A stretch of 64,000 nucleotides of DNA from Rhizophagus clarus (taxonomy: Eukaryota > Glomeromycota > Glomeromycetes > Glomerales > Glomeraceae): positions 124,001 through 188,000 of the forward strand of contig BLAL01000295.1 in the NCBI GenBank assembly GCA_015698045.1. The letters run 5' to 3'. This document shows positions 46,769 through 58,245 of this stretch, one piece after another. Numbering within the stretch: the stretch's first letter is position 1; every line of letters starts with the position of its first letter. A program made the position numbers and the translations under genes. The notes beneath the pieces were generated by a model that saw only the letters and a program-made list of their open reading frames with translations, was not told the origin of the DNA and did no database searches.

Positions 46769-47068
46769 TTGGGCAAACCAATTTTTTCAATAGAAACTAT
46801 TACTAAATTTAAAAAAAATCTTGTAAAATTAAAGAATAATGATGTTATCAAAATTTTGAAAAGACAGGAACTAAATCTAGACAAACCCGATTTAAAAGTA
46901 TTGAAAAAATCAAAAATATCTGGAGTTAGTTTGCTGTTATTCCAAAATGAAGATTTTTATAGAGATGGTCTGGCGACAGGTCAGAAAATTAACAAAAAAA
47001 CTTATAGAGCAAAAGTCACAGATTTATATATTTTTACAAAGCTAGTATGTTTTTTATTATTTCTATGA
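46769..47068 (+). pseudogene. SAM-like domain relic
   Basis: A 99-codon frame. NDVIKILKRQELNLDKPDLK, then VLKKSKISGVSLLLFQNEDF and YRDGLATGQKI, fit the pattern of the SAM-like domains common in this fungal group: a helix, 'L-x-I-L-x-x-x-x-I-x-G-x-x-x-L' and 'Y-G-(L/M)-x-x-G-x-A'. The final glycine helix is altered. No ATG with a plausible leader is seen. Assignment is by pattern only. Confidence 0.35.
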
Positions 47069-47879
47069 TATCAAAACTTTCTGAATCAATGATTCTTGCT
47101 TTACGCTTATTAGATTTAAAATGTAAACACAATTTTACCAATAATGCTTTTACAGTAAAGCTGATATGCTTTTAATATGATGAAAGCTGATTATTAGTTA
47201 TTCTCAGAAACCAAATGGTCAGATGAAATCTCAGAATAAGAAGATAAATTCCAAGAATTATTACCAAAATTTTATAGGAAAAGTATATTATATAGACATA
47301 TATACAAAAATCAAATGAATATGCACCATTCAAACATATATCAATTTACAGGATTCTGAAAAATAATAAATATTATCAATTTATAATAAAATTAAACGAT
47401 AGCAGATGAAGTATTACAAAGAGTTATCAATTGATAGAAAGAAGTTTCATATATAATTATTTAGTGATTATGATATTAATATGATTACAGTTGTAAAAAT
47501 AATTTCAGCTGTAATTTTATATTTACCATCACAATATAGCAATGAATCTAAAAACCACATGAAAATGGATTTCCGTCATGATGCATAATTTTAGTTCATA
47601 TTAAAAAAGGATCTTTGATATAAGACTTTCTTGCAATCGTTACAAACTAGGATAAAAGCCAATATGCATTTCTTCTTATTGAATTTACTAGTAAAGAATA
47701 ACTTTTGAATAAAAACTTCTCTTCATTCTTTCTTCCCCTTTTCATGTTTTAATAATATATTTTAATACTTTAAAAGTTTTTATTATTTGATAAAGTTAAA
47801 TATTTTTTACCAGCAGTAGAACTTCAGGCGTGAATATTATTATAAAGTTATAAATATTTCATAAGTCAGTCATAAGATC

Positions 47880-47993
47880 GATATTTCAAAATTTGAACTA
47901 TTAAGAAATACGGGTAAACGTGGTGCGTTTTCTTCTACCTATTCAGCTGTTTGGATGGAAGGTCCACAACATAAATGGGATGAATATGCTGAG
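47880..47993 (+). pseudogene. Protein kinase N-lobe exon relic
   Basis: The frame KFELLRNTGKRGAFSSTYSA then VWMEGPQHKWDEYAE, ending at a GAG|gtatat donor, corresponds to the glycine-rich loop exon (G-x-G-x-F-x-x-x-Y-x-A-x-W) of the large fungal kinase family found here. The loop has R and A in place of the second conserved glycine and aromatic. No following kinase exons were recognised. Confidence 0.5.
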
Positions 47994-48895
47994 GTATATT
48001 AATATTATACAAAACTAATTTTCCAGATTTAACCCCATGGCTTATATTGAACATTGGATCTTCAACCACACTTACCTATAATACATTGTAAAGATTGTAG
48101 TGTAGTTGGTTCTCTCCAACCAAACTGAATGTATCATTTGGTTATCACTTACTCATCTCATATAAAGCTATACATAAAGATCAATCAACAAAAGCAGTGT
48201 TAAAGGCACTATATTTGATAACATATTTTCAAGAAACTGTTCAGCAAATCAGACGGGAATATGGATTAAATCCATAAAAATAAATTATAAAGTGAGTAAT
48301 ACTGTATCAAAATCAAAAGATGAATTGAAATAATTACTCATAGGCTGAAAAATCTTATATAAGTAAGGCAGAAACAAGGATAATTACGGGGAAAAAATTA
48401 AGAAACCTGAAAAAGGGCGCTCAAAAGGTTCTACACTACACTCCAACAAGAAGTGAAAGAACCTTCTGTAACATCATCTCTAGTTTTACCGGATGATTTA
48501 TGAAGGGTTCATGATCATTTGTGCGCATCGTCATGTTTACTTTACGACAAGCTTAGTAATGATGGCAAGGTAGAATACCTAACTTCAGTTTGAGAAAAAG
48601 TTCAGTACAAGTTCAAACTTTGCCTGACGTTCATATTGATCAACTAAGAATAAAAGAAGCATTCGATATGAGGACTTTATCATTTTTTACAACATACTTA
48701 CAAATATCTCAGCATTAAATTTATGAAGTCTTTAGTCAAGTTGCTTAGCCAATAAAGATCAAATTTAACTCAATTCCCTAATTAATACTTTATTTTGTAA
48801 AATAAGTATACAACAACAAATAATAAAATATAAGTAATTATAAAATATATTTCCTTTCTCCATCATTTTTATACCTTTTATAGCTGCACTATTTA
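47994..48895. other. Relic region
   Basis: No complete gene. A 40-codon open stretch (about 48159-48279, IHKDQSTKAVLKALYLITYF) and a short basic run (KKPEKGRSKGST, about 48405) hint at decayed coding sequence of unknown origin. Confidence 0.35.
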
Positions 48896-50065
48896 TCACC
48901 TATAAACCCACAAATTATCGTTAATTTCAATTTCAATTTCTCCTATTGGTGGTAGTTCTGGTATTACAGTTTTTAATATATAATTAGGTTCGTTAAAATC
49001 CCTATTTAATATATGATTGATCCATATACCATCTGAACAAACAATTTCTCGAAGATAAGTCACTAAATGTAAAAGATTTTCTACACTTGCTTCTAGATTA
49101 AATGTTTTTAATTTATATTTATGATTAAGTTCTTTGTGTATATAAATAAAAGCTGAATTTTTTTCATCAAAAATAGGCATAAGTGTACTAAAATGAATTC
49201 TTGACCCACTTATTAAACCTATATGTATTTTTGTTTTGTTAACTTCATTTTCTGATAGGTTGTGTGCCAGTGACAAAATGCGGTTTAATTCGAATGCAGC
49301 TTCTTGCACGGCTGCAGTTTTATGCTGATGGGGTCCACTCTCTTTACTTTCAAATTTAGCGATAAAAAATGAATGCTTACTATTAACCATACTTGTAACT
49401 GTTGCCGCAAACCCTGTTTTTGAAACATCACCTCCCCAGATAGGAACAAAATTTGTATGTTCATGAAGAACAAAGGCATTGGAAAAAATATTTGACCACA
49501 GTGCTGCCTTTATATGAGTAATAGTTAGAGTGTTTCTAGGATCACAGTAATAGGAGGTTACAGCTGAAATTGCTTCTATAGCCGTAGGTGGATCAATATC
49601 ACAAAGATGTGAACTATAATATTTAAGTAGCCTAAATGGCTTTAATAATTGTAAAGGGAATTTTAATATTTTAAAAATTACCCAATCATCACCATTATCA
49701 TAGATTATCCCCTTATCAAATAAATTTTCGAGTATTTTTATTGTTTGATCTGGTTTTTGTTCCTTTAATATGGCTAAAATAAGCTTCTTATCGAAACATG
49801 GTATTGATTTACCAAGCGATAATTGATTTTTTTCAATCCACCCTGTTTCACTCAACAAATAATAATCAACAACACACCATTTGAGTATTTTACATCTATG
49901 CTGCGCTTTTTGTAACACTTCCTGTACACGAATGTTTTGTAATCTTTCTAGTTTATCACAGTATAATTGTAAATTGGGATGACGGTTATTACTCCACCAT
50001 CTCACAGGAGTTACTGTGGTTGAAGAGGTTGAAGAGGAAGATGAGGCACCTTGTACTTGATTCAT
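48896..50065 (-). CDS. Hypothetical single-exon protein, 389 residues
   Basis: The frame is long, uninterrupted and of balanced composition, so it is likely a real gene. It starts with a Ser/Thr-rich tail (SSSSSTSSTTVTPV) and a WWSNNRHPNLQLYCDKLERL segment; residues 40-180 look helical. Residues about 205-260 contain FVPIWGGDVSKTGFAAT and SFFIAKFESKESGPHQHKTA, then VQEAAFELNRILSLA. D..(E/S)xK-like spacing could be read as a nuclease-type core, but this is weak. The end is acidic and hydrophobic (PPIGEIEIEINDNLWVY). No signal peptide or membrane helix. Function unknown; possibly a lineage-specific family or transposon-associated host gene. Confidence 0.6.
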   Translation of the reverse strand: MNQVQGASSSSSTSSTTVTPVRWWSNNRHPNLQLYCDKLERLQNIRVQEVLQKAQHRCKILKWCVVDYYLLSETGWIEKNQLSLGKSIPCFDKKLILAILKEQKPDQTIKILENLFDKGIIYDNGDDWVIFKILKFPLQLLKPFRLLKYYSSHLCDIDPPTAIEAISAVTSYYCDPRNTLTITHIKAALWSNIFSNAFVLHEHTNFVPIWGGDVSKTGFAATVTSMVNSKHSFFIAKFESKESGPHQHKTAAVQEAAFELNRILSLAHNLSENEVNKTKIHIGLISGSRIHFSTLMPIFDEKNSAFIYIHKELNHKYKLKTFNLEASVENLLHLVTYLREIVCSDGIWINHILNRDFNEPNYILKTVIPELPPIGEIEIEINDNLWVYR

Positions 50066-51559
50066 TTTTAGTAGCGAATTTTTAATTTGGTTTGAATGTT
50101 TTGGAATGTTTTGAAGTTTTGAATGGTTTGGAAAGTTTATTAAAAGTATAATGAATGTTTTGTTAAAAACAAAGAAAAGATTTTATGGTTTATTTATACT
50201 ATCACGATTATCTTCTGTTCGGAGAGCTTGTTGTCTTGTTATAGGAATAAGTAAAATTAAATGATAATTTTTATAAACACAAATGTATTTCGTGTTAATT
50301 AAATTTATTTATTAGCGTTTCAGTTTCATGTATTCTTTTTATCTAAGGTTACACCACGATTTCCCTACATCTATTTCTCGGCGTACTTTCCCGATACCCT
50401 TGAATTTTTTATTGTAATTTAATATTTTTAATCATGATTATATTAATGGTGGCTTACGATTTTGGTTTTAATCTATTTAATCTTGTAATTTTTTCGATAT
50501 TACGCTCCAACATTATTGAAAATTTTGTCGGTTTCATCTTTTTATTTATTATATTAAATATTTAATTTTGTTGACTTTTACTACTCTTTCGCACATATTA
50601 TTTGTTCATTAACTACAGTACGCTTTTTAATCTTTGTTAATATTTATTTATATTTCTTTGTTTTATTTAATTATTTAATTTTCCGTTTTTTTCTTCATAT
50701 TTTTTATTTGTTTATTACTTAATTTTGTTTGACAAAGAAAACTTTTAAAAACAAATGGATAAAAACAGCGGTTGATTCAACTATAAATTTGGAAATGATC
50801 AAAATTTGTGTAAATGATTATCAAATTTTTTGATTTTGAAGTTGAGAACTAATATAAACAATAATTATAAAGATTCCTTTGTTAATTTATAAATAATAAT
50901 TATCACATTGAATTATTATTACTCATAATTTAAACAATAATCTGTTCCGTGACATGCTGCTGTAATGATGACAAATAATACATTTGCACTAAATTAATAA
51001 GCGGTAATTATGAAACACGAAAGAATCAAAGAAAGTGTCGTAATAACTAAAATTACCTTCTTGATGATAATTGATGAATTAAATGGCCAAAGGGGTAGAT
51101 AAAGAAATAGTACATTATGGGTTTCCTGGTAATTAATTAAAAGAACAGTTATAACGTACGACATGATTTTTTAATTCTTAATCCTACTTAACAAATTTTG
51201 TCGATATAAAATTCGTCCAATTAGCACATGAATCTATTGTCCTTTATTACTTAAATTTTCCATAACAATTATTTAATCATTCATTCAACTAATAAATGAA
51301 TAAATTTAATTAATAGTGTTTTTGTTATTTGAGTAATTTGACATTTTCTAATAAATCAGATTCATTACATAATTAATAGAAATCTACGCTACTGCTAACC
51401 GCTATCATTTATTACTTTTAAAATTGTCTATTGTTTGATAATTCAATTATTCTAATTATTCTATATTATTAAGTAATCTAATAACATGGTTTTATTGATT
51501 GTATCATTTGAGTCATTTTTGCAAATAAATGAATCGTTTACAATATTTATATTCACATT
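50066..51559. other. Intergenic region
   Basis: No supported gene. Just upstream of 50065 the word 'gttttgaatg/gttttggaatg' repeats four times (50085-50130). Confidence 0.5.
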
Positions 51560-51931
51560 TTATTTATCACATTTAGTAACTCGAGGAACTGTGGTATTCT
51601 GAATTACGACCAACGAAGCTACTAAGGCTTCTTGAACGATAGCTTGTTGAGGTCGCTGAGAAGTAATTTTATATTTTTTAGACCGTTTTGTATTTGTTGA
51701 TTTATTGGCAGGATTATCTTTTTCACTAATTTTCTTTGTAGAAGTACTTCTTGTAGCTCGTTTAGGTCTAAGACGATCTGATATAGTCGCTTTATGAGAT
51801 ACAACTGTTGTATTATTAGACGATACATCCAAAGCGCGTTCTTGAATTCGAGCAGAACGCCTGGTACGCCCGGCATCTGTGGTGGAGATTTCGGTAATTT
51901 GTTGTTTCATTTGTGTGCTTTTTTTAACCAT
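51560..51931 (-). CDS. Hypothetical basic low-complexity protein, 123 residues
   Basis: From ATG at 51931. Rich in Lys, Arg, Ser and Thr, with GRTRRSARIQERA near 21-33 and a second basic block (LRPKRATRSTSTKKI) near 53-67, then KRSKKYK. Such composition is typical of disordered nuclear or chromatin-associated proteins, but no domain is recognised. Base composition is richer in G and C than the surroundings, supporting coding. Could be an N-terminal fragment of a larger lost gene. Confidence 0.45.
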   Translation of the reverse strand: MVKKSTQMKQQITEISTTDAGRTRRSARIQERALDVSSNNTTVVSHKATISDRLRPKRATRSTSTKKISEKDNPANKSTNTKRSKKYKITSQRPQQAIVQEALVASLVVIQNTTVPRVTKCDK

Positions 51932-52800
51932 TTTTACGTAGATTTAGTTTAGCTTATAGAAAGAATAACAACTCGTACAAATATAAAATTTTTCAACAAT
52001 CAAGAAAGCCTATGGGAATTTTTTTTTGTACTAAAAAAAATTCTTTAGAGAGTTTTTTGATTGAAGTGGCTTATCACTTGACGACTGGTTATGACGTCAT
52101 TTAAAAATTACGTAACTAATGCGTCAGAGCGATACCAGTAAACGTTAAAAGTTAAAATGATTTTCGCATATTTTTCTCCATAATCATAATTATCATGAAC
52201 AGCATGTGGTGTAAAGTATCAACATACTGACTTTTGTGTAGATCACAATTTGTCTTTCTAAGTGACAAAATTTATTTGGATATAAAAGGGAAGGAAAAGT
52301 AAGTGTCAATTATTTTCTAGGATAAATAGCTAGGAAGCGAGGAAGCCCAAATTGAAGCAGATATGGTTACATATACACAGCACAATGAGTTAGTTCTCTT
52401 ACCAGTCCCGACAAACCCTTGAAACGAGATAAGACCAAATGAATGTCCAATAAAGAATTTAATATACTAATTCATACATACATACAGACTAATACATATC
52501 AGAGTAGATCTACGAAGAACAACGCGTAATATTGCGGTAAATTGCGGTGGGTCGTAGTCCTTCGCAGTTGAGTTGCAGGACTACATAGCTCTGCATCCAG
52601 ATGTGGATCTTAGTAATTTTGATCTTCATTGCAGTCCTACGAATAAAAAATATTGAATTTTGATAAAAAAAATACAATACATAATTATCAAAATCATTTT
52701 CGCGGGTCGTCCTATCACGTGGTAAATCTTGATTGGCTATTTTGTTTAGAAAATACGCAGCGTCGCAACAGGTTGCCAATTACGCATGTGATTGGCTATT
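51932..52800. other. Intergenic region
   Basis: No supported gene. The phrase 'gattggctatttt(t)gtttag' is duplicated at 52731 and 52791. Confidence 0.45.
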
Positions 52801-52829
52801 TTTGTTTAGGCTAATGTTTCGTTTTTTTT

Positions 52830-53560
52830 TAGTTATTTATAAAACGTCTTTAACGAAATTTTTTTTTGTAAAAACATCGTTAAACACATATGGAGAGGAA
52901 AAGGGAAAAATTTTTTTACGTATAAATGGTTCTAATGTAAATGATTTTAGCGGGTTTCCCTCTTTTTATAGAAACACCATTAATACTTTAACGCGAACTC
53001 AAGGTCAGTAAATCGAGAAGGGGAATTTTTTTAATTAAAAACGTTTCTAACGAACCATTTTTTCCTTTATTTTGTAGAAACACCGTTAGTCAACTTTTAT
53101 AAATATGAAGCACAATCTAGTACTAGAATAAACCTACTGTTCACCCAATTCTTAGACAATTGGATGTGTATGTCAAATCAACCTTTTTATTGTTTTGAAT
53201 GAAGATTCCTTCTCATATGAAGTTCTACTACATGATTTGGTAAAATACAGTTCTTTTTATAGAATTACAAATTTTAGTCACAAATAGGAAGAAGATTTTT
53301 TTTTAATTAAGAAACGTGTTTAACAAAGCATTTTTTTTCGCAGGAACACTAAGAAGGAACAAAATTAAGTCACGAATTCACAGCAGGGTAAATGGTGAAG
53401 GGAAATTTTTTTTGGACAAGAAATGTTCCTAATGAAACATTTCTTTTCTGCTTTCCGTAAGAATACTGTTAGGCGCGAACCCAAGAAAATAGAAGGAAAG
53501 CTAATTAAGAAAATGCTTCTGATAAAACATTCTTTAATTCTTTTGTAATAACGCTAGTTT
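52830..53560 (+). repeat. Intron-exon-like tandem repeat
   Basis: Units of about 100-190 bases share 'aaaaacgtttctaacga' or 'ggttctaatg', then 'ttttttcctttattttgtag', then 'aaacaccgttagt'. Acceptor-like ...tag/cag followed by (a/g)aaca(c/t)c occurs near 52970, 53080, 53341 and 53459. The exon-like parts are 30-50 bases ('gcgaactcaag', 'gcgaacccaag') with a possible donor gtcagt. Open frames here (52733-53011) do not look protein-like. Confidence 0.5.
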
Positions 53561-54048
53561 ACTTAAACATGGACATGACTTATAATACACTAAAACTGCC
53601 AAAATATACCAAACTATAGTATGTATTAATCTTCTTTCATTTGTAATTTTTGGCATTTCAAGATCTTTTTGAATTTTGATCATGCTTTTTGAATTTACTT
53701 TTATAGTGATATCTTGAACTTTTTGTTCTTGATGTTAATGACACTTGTTAATGCTATGTCCCTTTGATAAAGTGTAGTACAAGCAACAGCTACAGAAAAG
53801 GTAAGTTGCTCCATTATCATAATGATAGGGGTCTGGCAACCATGTCGCATTATATAGTGGTGATTTCAGTAAAATTCGTATAGTTTTTACAATGATTGTG
53901 ATGTTAATTATATTGTTAATGAAATTATGCTGTATGATATCATATTAAATAAAATTTTATTATTTAGCCAATTAAAACCACTTTCGATCACGTGATTATA
54001 GGTGCGTTAGTCTAAATTTTATAAACAAATTTTGCTAACATTGGTTGA
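53561..54048. other. Intergenic region downstream of the minus-strand BTB gene
   Basis: No supported gene. Confidence 0.5.
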
Positions 54049-55148
54049 TCAAATTCGGGTTGGTTTTCGGTGAAAGAAATCTTTCACTCTATCCTTTAAA
54101 TGTTTCCTCTCTTCTATGCCTACTTCATTGCTTACGTTATCTACTTCAGAAGGTTCACCTTTTTTAAATAATACAAATTCGGAATAGACAACTTTTTTAT
54201 TCGCAAGCCTAGGTGATTGTGTATTCAAGTTTGATTGCTTATCTGGTACCATGTGAAAAGTAAGTATTTCATTAATCAAATCCTCGGGTAATAATGCTTT
54301 ATATGGGTATACATTAGATAGGAAATCTACCGAAGATATATTACAGAATCTAATTAAAGGAATAAATTCACGAATGGTTCTTTCCATAATCGTGATTTCA
54401 TCTTTATCCCATTTCTTAACATCTTGTTGAACGGAAGGATTCTGAGCCAAACTCCACTTGATTAAACTATCCCATATAACAATTTCATCTAATAATAAAT
54501 CATCCCTTTTCAAGAACAATTCTAATAAAGGTGCTTTTAAACTAGTAAATTTATCAGAATTAAATAATATTTCTGGGTTTTCACAAATTTTTTCATTACA
54601 AAAATTCCATAAATCTGTAAAATCTTCACGTTGGTAAATAGTATCAAGAATATCTGTAGGATTTTGTTTTAAAAATTCATGTTGACGTTTCATCAAATAG
54701 TCTTGAACGCAAGATATTAACGTTGGAATGTTATATTCATCCGTAGCAATCAAAAGTTTTAAAATATCAGGACCTTGTAAATTCGTCAAATTGACCTCAC
54801 CACAATAAATAAATCTAAATAATATACAAATATTATTGAGATATATATTAATCATTAATAATATATTAATATATAAGATTACTATATGAATTACCTTAAG
54901 ATAATTTCAAAAGATAGAGAAGAAACATTGGGATTTTTTAAAATAAATTTTCCGTCCTTTTTCTCACTCCAATCTGCTACAGTACGAAAATATTGTGACC
55001 TGGCACGCAATATAAGCGAATGTGCATGTATTTCTTTTAATTCTTCACCAACGTAGATAATAACGTCATATTCTTCTCCAGCTTTGAGTAAATTTTCAAA
55101 ATCATCAGCAATTTCCTGAGAATATTTAAAAGTTGTTCCTTCAGACAT
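54049..55148 (-). CDS. BTB-BACK protein without TLDc
   Basis: Exons 55148-54895 and 54814-54049 (80-nt intron, gtaatt...tatttag) give 339 residues. BTB: EYDVIIYVGEELKEIHAHSL, ARSQYFR and, across the splice, RFIYCGEV. BACK: EFLKQNPTDILDTIYQRE, then IVIWDSLIKWSLAQNP and FIPLIRFCNI (about 120-250). The protein ends in a short basic tail (KDRVKDFFHRKPTRI) with no TLDc domain. The intron sits at the same codon and phase as in the four BTB genes at 12-22 kb, but the sequence is well diverged, so this is an older paralogue. Likely a Cul3 adaptor; substrate unknown. A T/A-tract pair lies upstream (55188-55230). Confidence 0.9.
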
Positions 55149-56119
55149 TTTCTAGTTTTTGGTAAATTTTCAGTAATTACTTGAGGATAAGTTTTTTTTT
55201 TTTCTTTTTTACGGTAAAAAAAAAAAAAATAATAAATGATATTTTTAAATAAAGGAATCTCTGTGTGTGTTGGGTTAGCTATTTATAAAATTTCATTATT
55301 CATACTAAATTGATTTTTAATTCACCCGAAACAAAAACGGGGAAACCATAATTACAAGCCCGAAGTGCTATTTAAAGTTTTTTGTAGTACATCGTCACGT
55401 GCTGGACGGACATCGGACATTCGTTCATAGTCTTACGTTACACTTCGGACTAATTATTCCATATGCTTACCATTATAAGGATTATAAGGAATATTCAAAA
55501 AAGTTCATGTGGGGATTGACGCATTAACTTCAGTCAACCCGCGCTGTAATGATTTCGGCCAGAATTGGTTTGATCGATCGGTGCAAAGACTGTAGATCCA
55601 CTTTTTAAAATCGCTTTTTTAAACGAAATTGAGAAAATGATTAAAAAGGCAAGAAAGGTGAGATCAACAGTTAATCACGTTTACACGTGTTACATATTCT
55701 CGTTTGTCACGTCAAATTATAATAAAAACTATTCTATATTTATTATATTATGTATCAATGTGTAAAGACGCACCGGCCTCAAACTATTATTTTTTAATAT
55801 TTCCATATTCAGTTATACGGAATATATAGAAAAATAGAATAAACCTTACATTTGTACATCATCTGAATGAGGTAAAGTAAATATGTATTTAATTTTTACT
55901 ATATTTATATGTGTGAAGTTTATTGGCCCAGATTAGTATTTCAGCTGTTTTTATTGCCATATTTATCTAATTTTACCCGAATTTTTGGGTTTTTTTTTTA
56001 AAAAACGATCAGCGAAGGTTGCCTTGTCACTATATTTAGAAGAAATTTTTTTCAGCAGGTATTGTATTGTATATAGCAATATAATATATTATATTATAGT
56101 ACAGTATATAGTACAGTAT
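55149..56119. other. Intergenic region
   Basis: No supported gene. Near 56060-56130, 'agtatatagta(c/t)agt' units repeat in tandem. Confidence 0.5.
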
Positions 56120-56127
56120 ATAGTATA

Positions 56128-56935
56128 GTTAGGGACGACAAAAATGTTTTAAACAATTCGGTATTTTAAAACAATTTCGACGTTTTAAAACATGTTTAAA
56201 ACGTTTTAAAATGTCGGAATTGTTTTACATATTTAAACATGTTTAAAACATTAAGCACTATACAGTGTTTCAATAAAATTTAATGAGTCATCATCTGCAG
56301 AAAATGGAAATCTGGCATGACGTCAAATAAAAGTAAAAAATTATGATTAAAATATGTTAGAATTAAACATTTGTTATACAATATTATGTTAATTTTTCAG
56401 TAAAATTTTTTTTTCGTTAATTTCAAACAGTAATTATTTAATTTTCGTCATATTTATTTAGTTTCATCACCTTCAAAACTAACTATCTTCGTTAATTTTC
56501 TTTTGAATTCTTAAATTTTGATAGAGAGCCACAAGTTTTTTTTTTTTACTTTATCATTATTTTCATTATTTAATCGTGCACGAAGTTTGTTATGAATGAA
56601 TCCAAAATTGGATCAGTTGCGTTCAGCTGAAGAAGTTGGAATTGAATGCCCAGAGTAATTCGTCAGTTTCATCAATATACTGTATTTTGCAAGATTCCAT
56701 AAATCTTCAATACAAATAAAGTGTATTAGAAAAGGTATTAAAAATTATTAATAAAACATTCATAAATACTCACATCAAATGTATAAACCTTTTCAAGATA
56801 TGGTAAAATAACTTTCTCAAAATCATCTGGTTCCTGTATCATTGCATCATGACAAACAATGTTTTAAAAAAATAAAAAACTGATTTAAATTGTTTTAAAA
56901 CATATTGTTTTAAATCACTTCACAACTTAATAGCG
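56128..56935 (-). mobile_element. Relic of a second hAT family
   Basis: On the minus strand around 56555-56642 the frame reads SSAERN, a TGA stop, then SNFGFIHNKLRARLNNE, which matches the C-terminal hAT dimerisation motif (A-(A/E)-R-x-W-S-x-F-x-x-I-H). The stop occupies the conserved Trp position. Sub-terminal 'gttttaaaac' words cluster at both sides (56140-56245 and 56860-56915). A left end TAGGGACGACAAAAATG (from about 56128) is plausible; the right end was not found, so limits are approximate. Confidence 0.55.
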
Positions 56936-57066
56936 ACCAACCATATTTATTGTTTATTATGGCAGCACAATCGTGCTGGCTCAATTGTAACTGCGGTTTG
57001 ATTGGTTATTTTTTTTCTGACCCGAGCAATACTATCTAGCCACTTTATCTAAATTACTTAGATGTA

Positions 57067-57965
57067 CAGTGTGTTGCAAAAAAAACCGGAATTAAAAAAT
57101 TGGCCATAATACTCTGACGATCGCACCAAATTATATGTGAAATAGCTTACTCGGAGATTTTACTAATGATAAATTAATATGAAATTTGTTTTAGTAATTT
57201 TTCTACAATTAAGTTTGTAACAATATTTTTTTAATTCAAATATTTTTTATAACTTATTAAGAACAAATTTATTTCATCTTGCATAGAATACCTTATATTA
57301 TTAAAAAAATTTTTTTTTTTATTCACATTTTTTCATTTATCTTGATAATATTCAAGAAATTTCCAGTGAATTTGGGTTACTTTTAGTTTATAAATTTAAT
57401 ATAAAATTTTTCCTTTAAAATCAACATTTGTAGTTCAATTTTCTCAAAAAATAAAAAAGCACCATGGTCCCAAAAGATACTAAAATGTAGCCCCAATATT
57501 CAAGTTTATTTTACATTTTAAATGATAAAAATTGGTAATGTTTTAAGTAAATTACACGCATTTTTGCTATTTGAGCCATTTACTAGCTTTTTTACTATAT
57601 ATCGAAAATTTAACAATTGAAGAAAAAAATTCTCATCATTTATCATAAATGTTTCTTTACTGCAATTTTTTTTTGATATTTATTTTTTTGCATTATTCTC
57701 GACAATATTTGAGTATTTTAAAATAAATTTAATCAACCAATGCATCATAAATGTAATTAAAATTTATGTTATATTTTCAGCATTGAAGTAAATAATTATT
57801 GCTAAGTTTTTCAAAGGATAATGAAATATTCATAACTTTGAAAGATATCAAAATGTGGCCTCAGGTCATATGTTCATTATTCAATTTACACAATGTAAAT
57901 TGAATTTATTTTGAGCGTATAACATACATTTTCATCACATGAACTTTTTTCCGGTTTTTACACTG
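57067..57965. mobile_element. Tc1/mariner-like non-autonomous element, 899 bp
   Basis: Both ends begin CAGTGT and share an AAAACCGGAA block (left CAGTGTGTTGCAAAA, right in reverse complement CAGTGTAAAAACCGG). The element sits between TA dinucleotides (57065-57066 and 57966-57967), the target of this superfamily. The interior has no transposase frame. It contains an inverted pair 'caatttacacaatgtaaattg' type palindrome near 57890. Confidence 0.75.
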
Positions 57966-58059
57966 TACCTATAAAAAATTTCAATGTAAAAATAAAATAT
58001 GCTTTTATTTAAAATTTAATAATATGTATATACAACTTTTAATCGAAAATTAAAAATTT

Positions 58060-58245
58060 CCTAGACGAACAATAATTTTAATAATTTTATTGCTATTGCG
58101 CATGTTTTAGCTTTAGCCGTTCCGAAATTTCCAATATAATCAACTCTACATCCTTTTCTTTCTTCTTCAGACAACATTTTTGCTGTGTTTTAGCTTTAGC
58201 CTTTCCAATCTAATCAATTCTACATCCTTTGCAAGCTTTTCTCTT
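58060..58245. repeat. Partial direct duplication of the 3' end of the DUF2283-like gene
   Basis: 58098-58185 repeats, with changes, the stretch 58186-58272 that contains the end of the coding sequence; shared words include 'gttttagctttagcc', 'ttccaat' and 'tctacatcctttt'. A short tandem duplication thus lies just past the stop codon. Confidence 0.7.

Noticed and set aside
48896..50065. Firm PD-(D/E)xK nuclease call
   Set aside because: Only a loose E-x-K-like spacing is seen; not enough for a family assignment.
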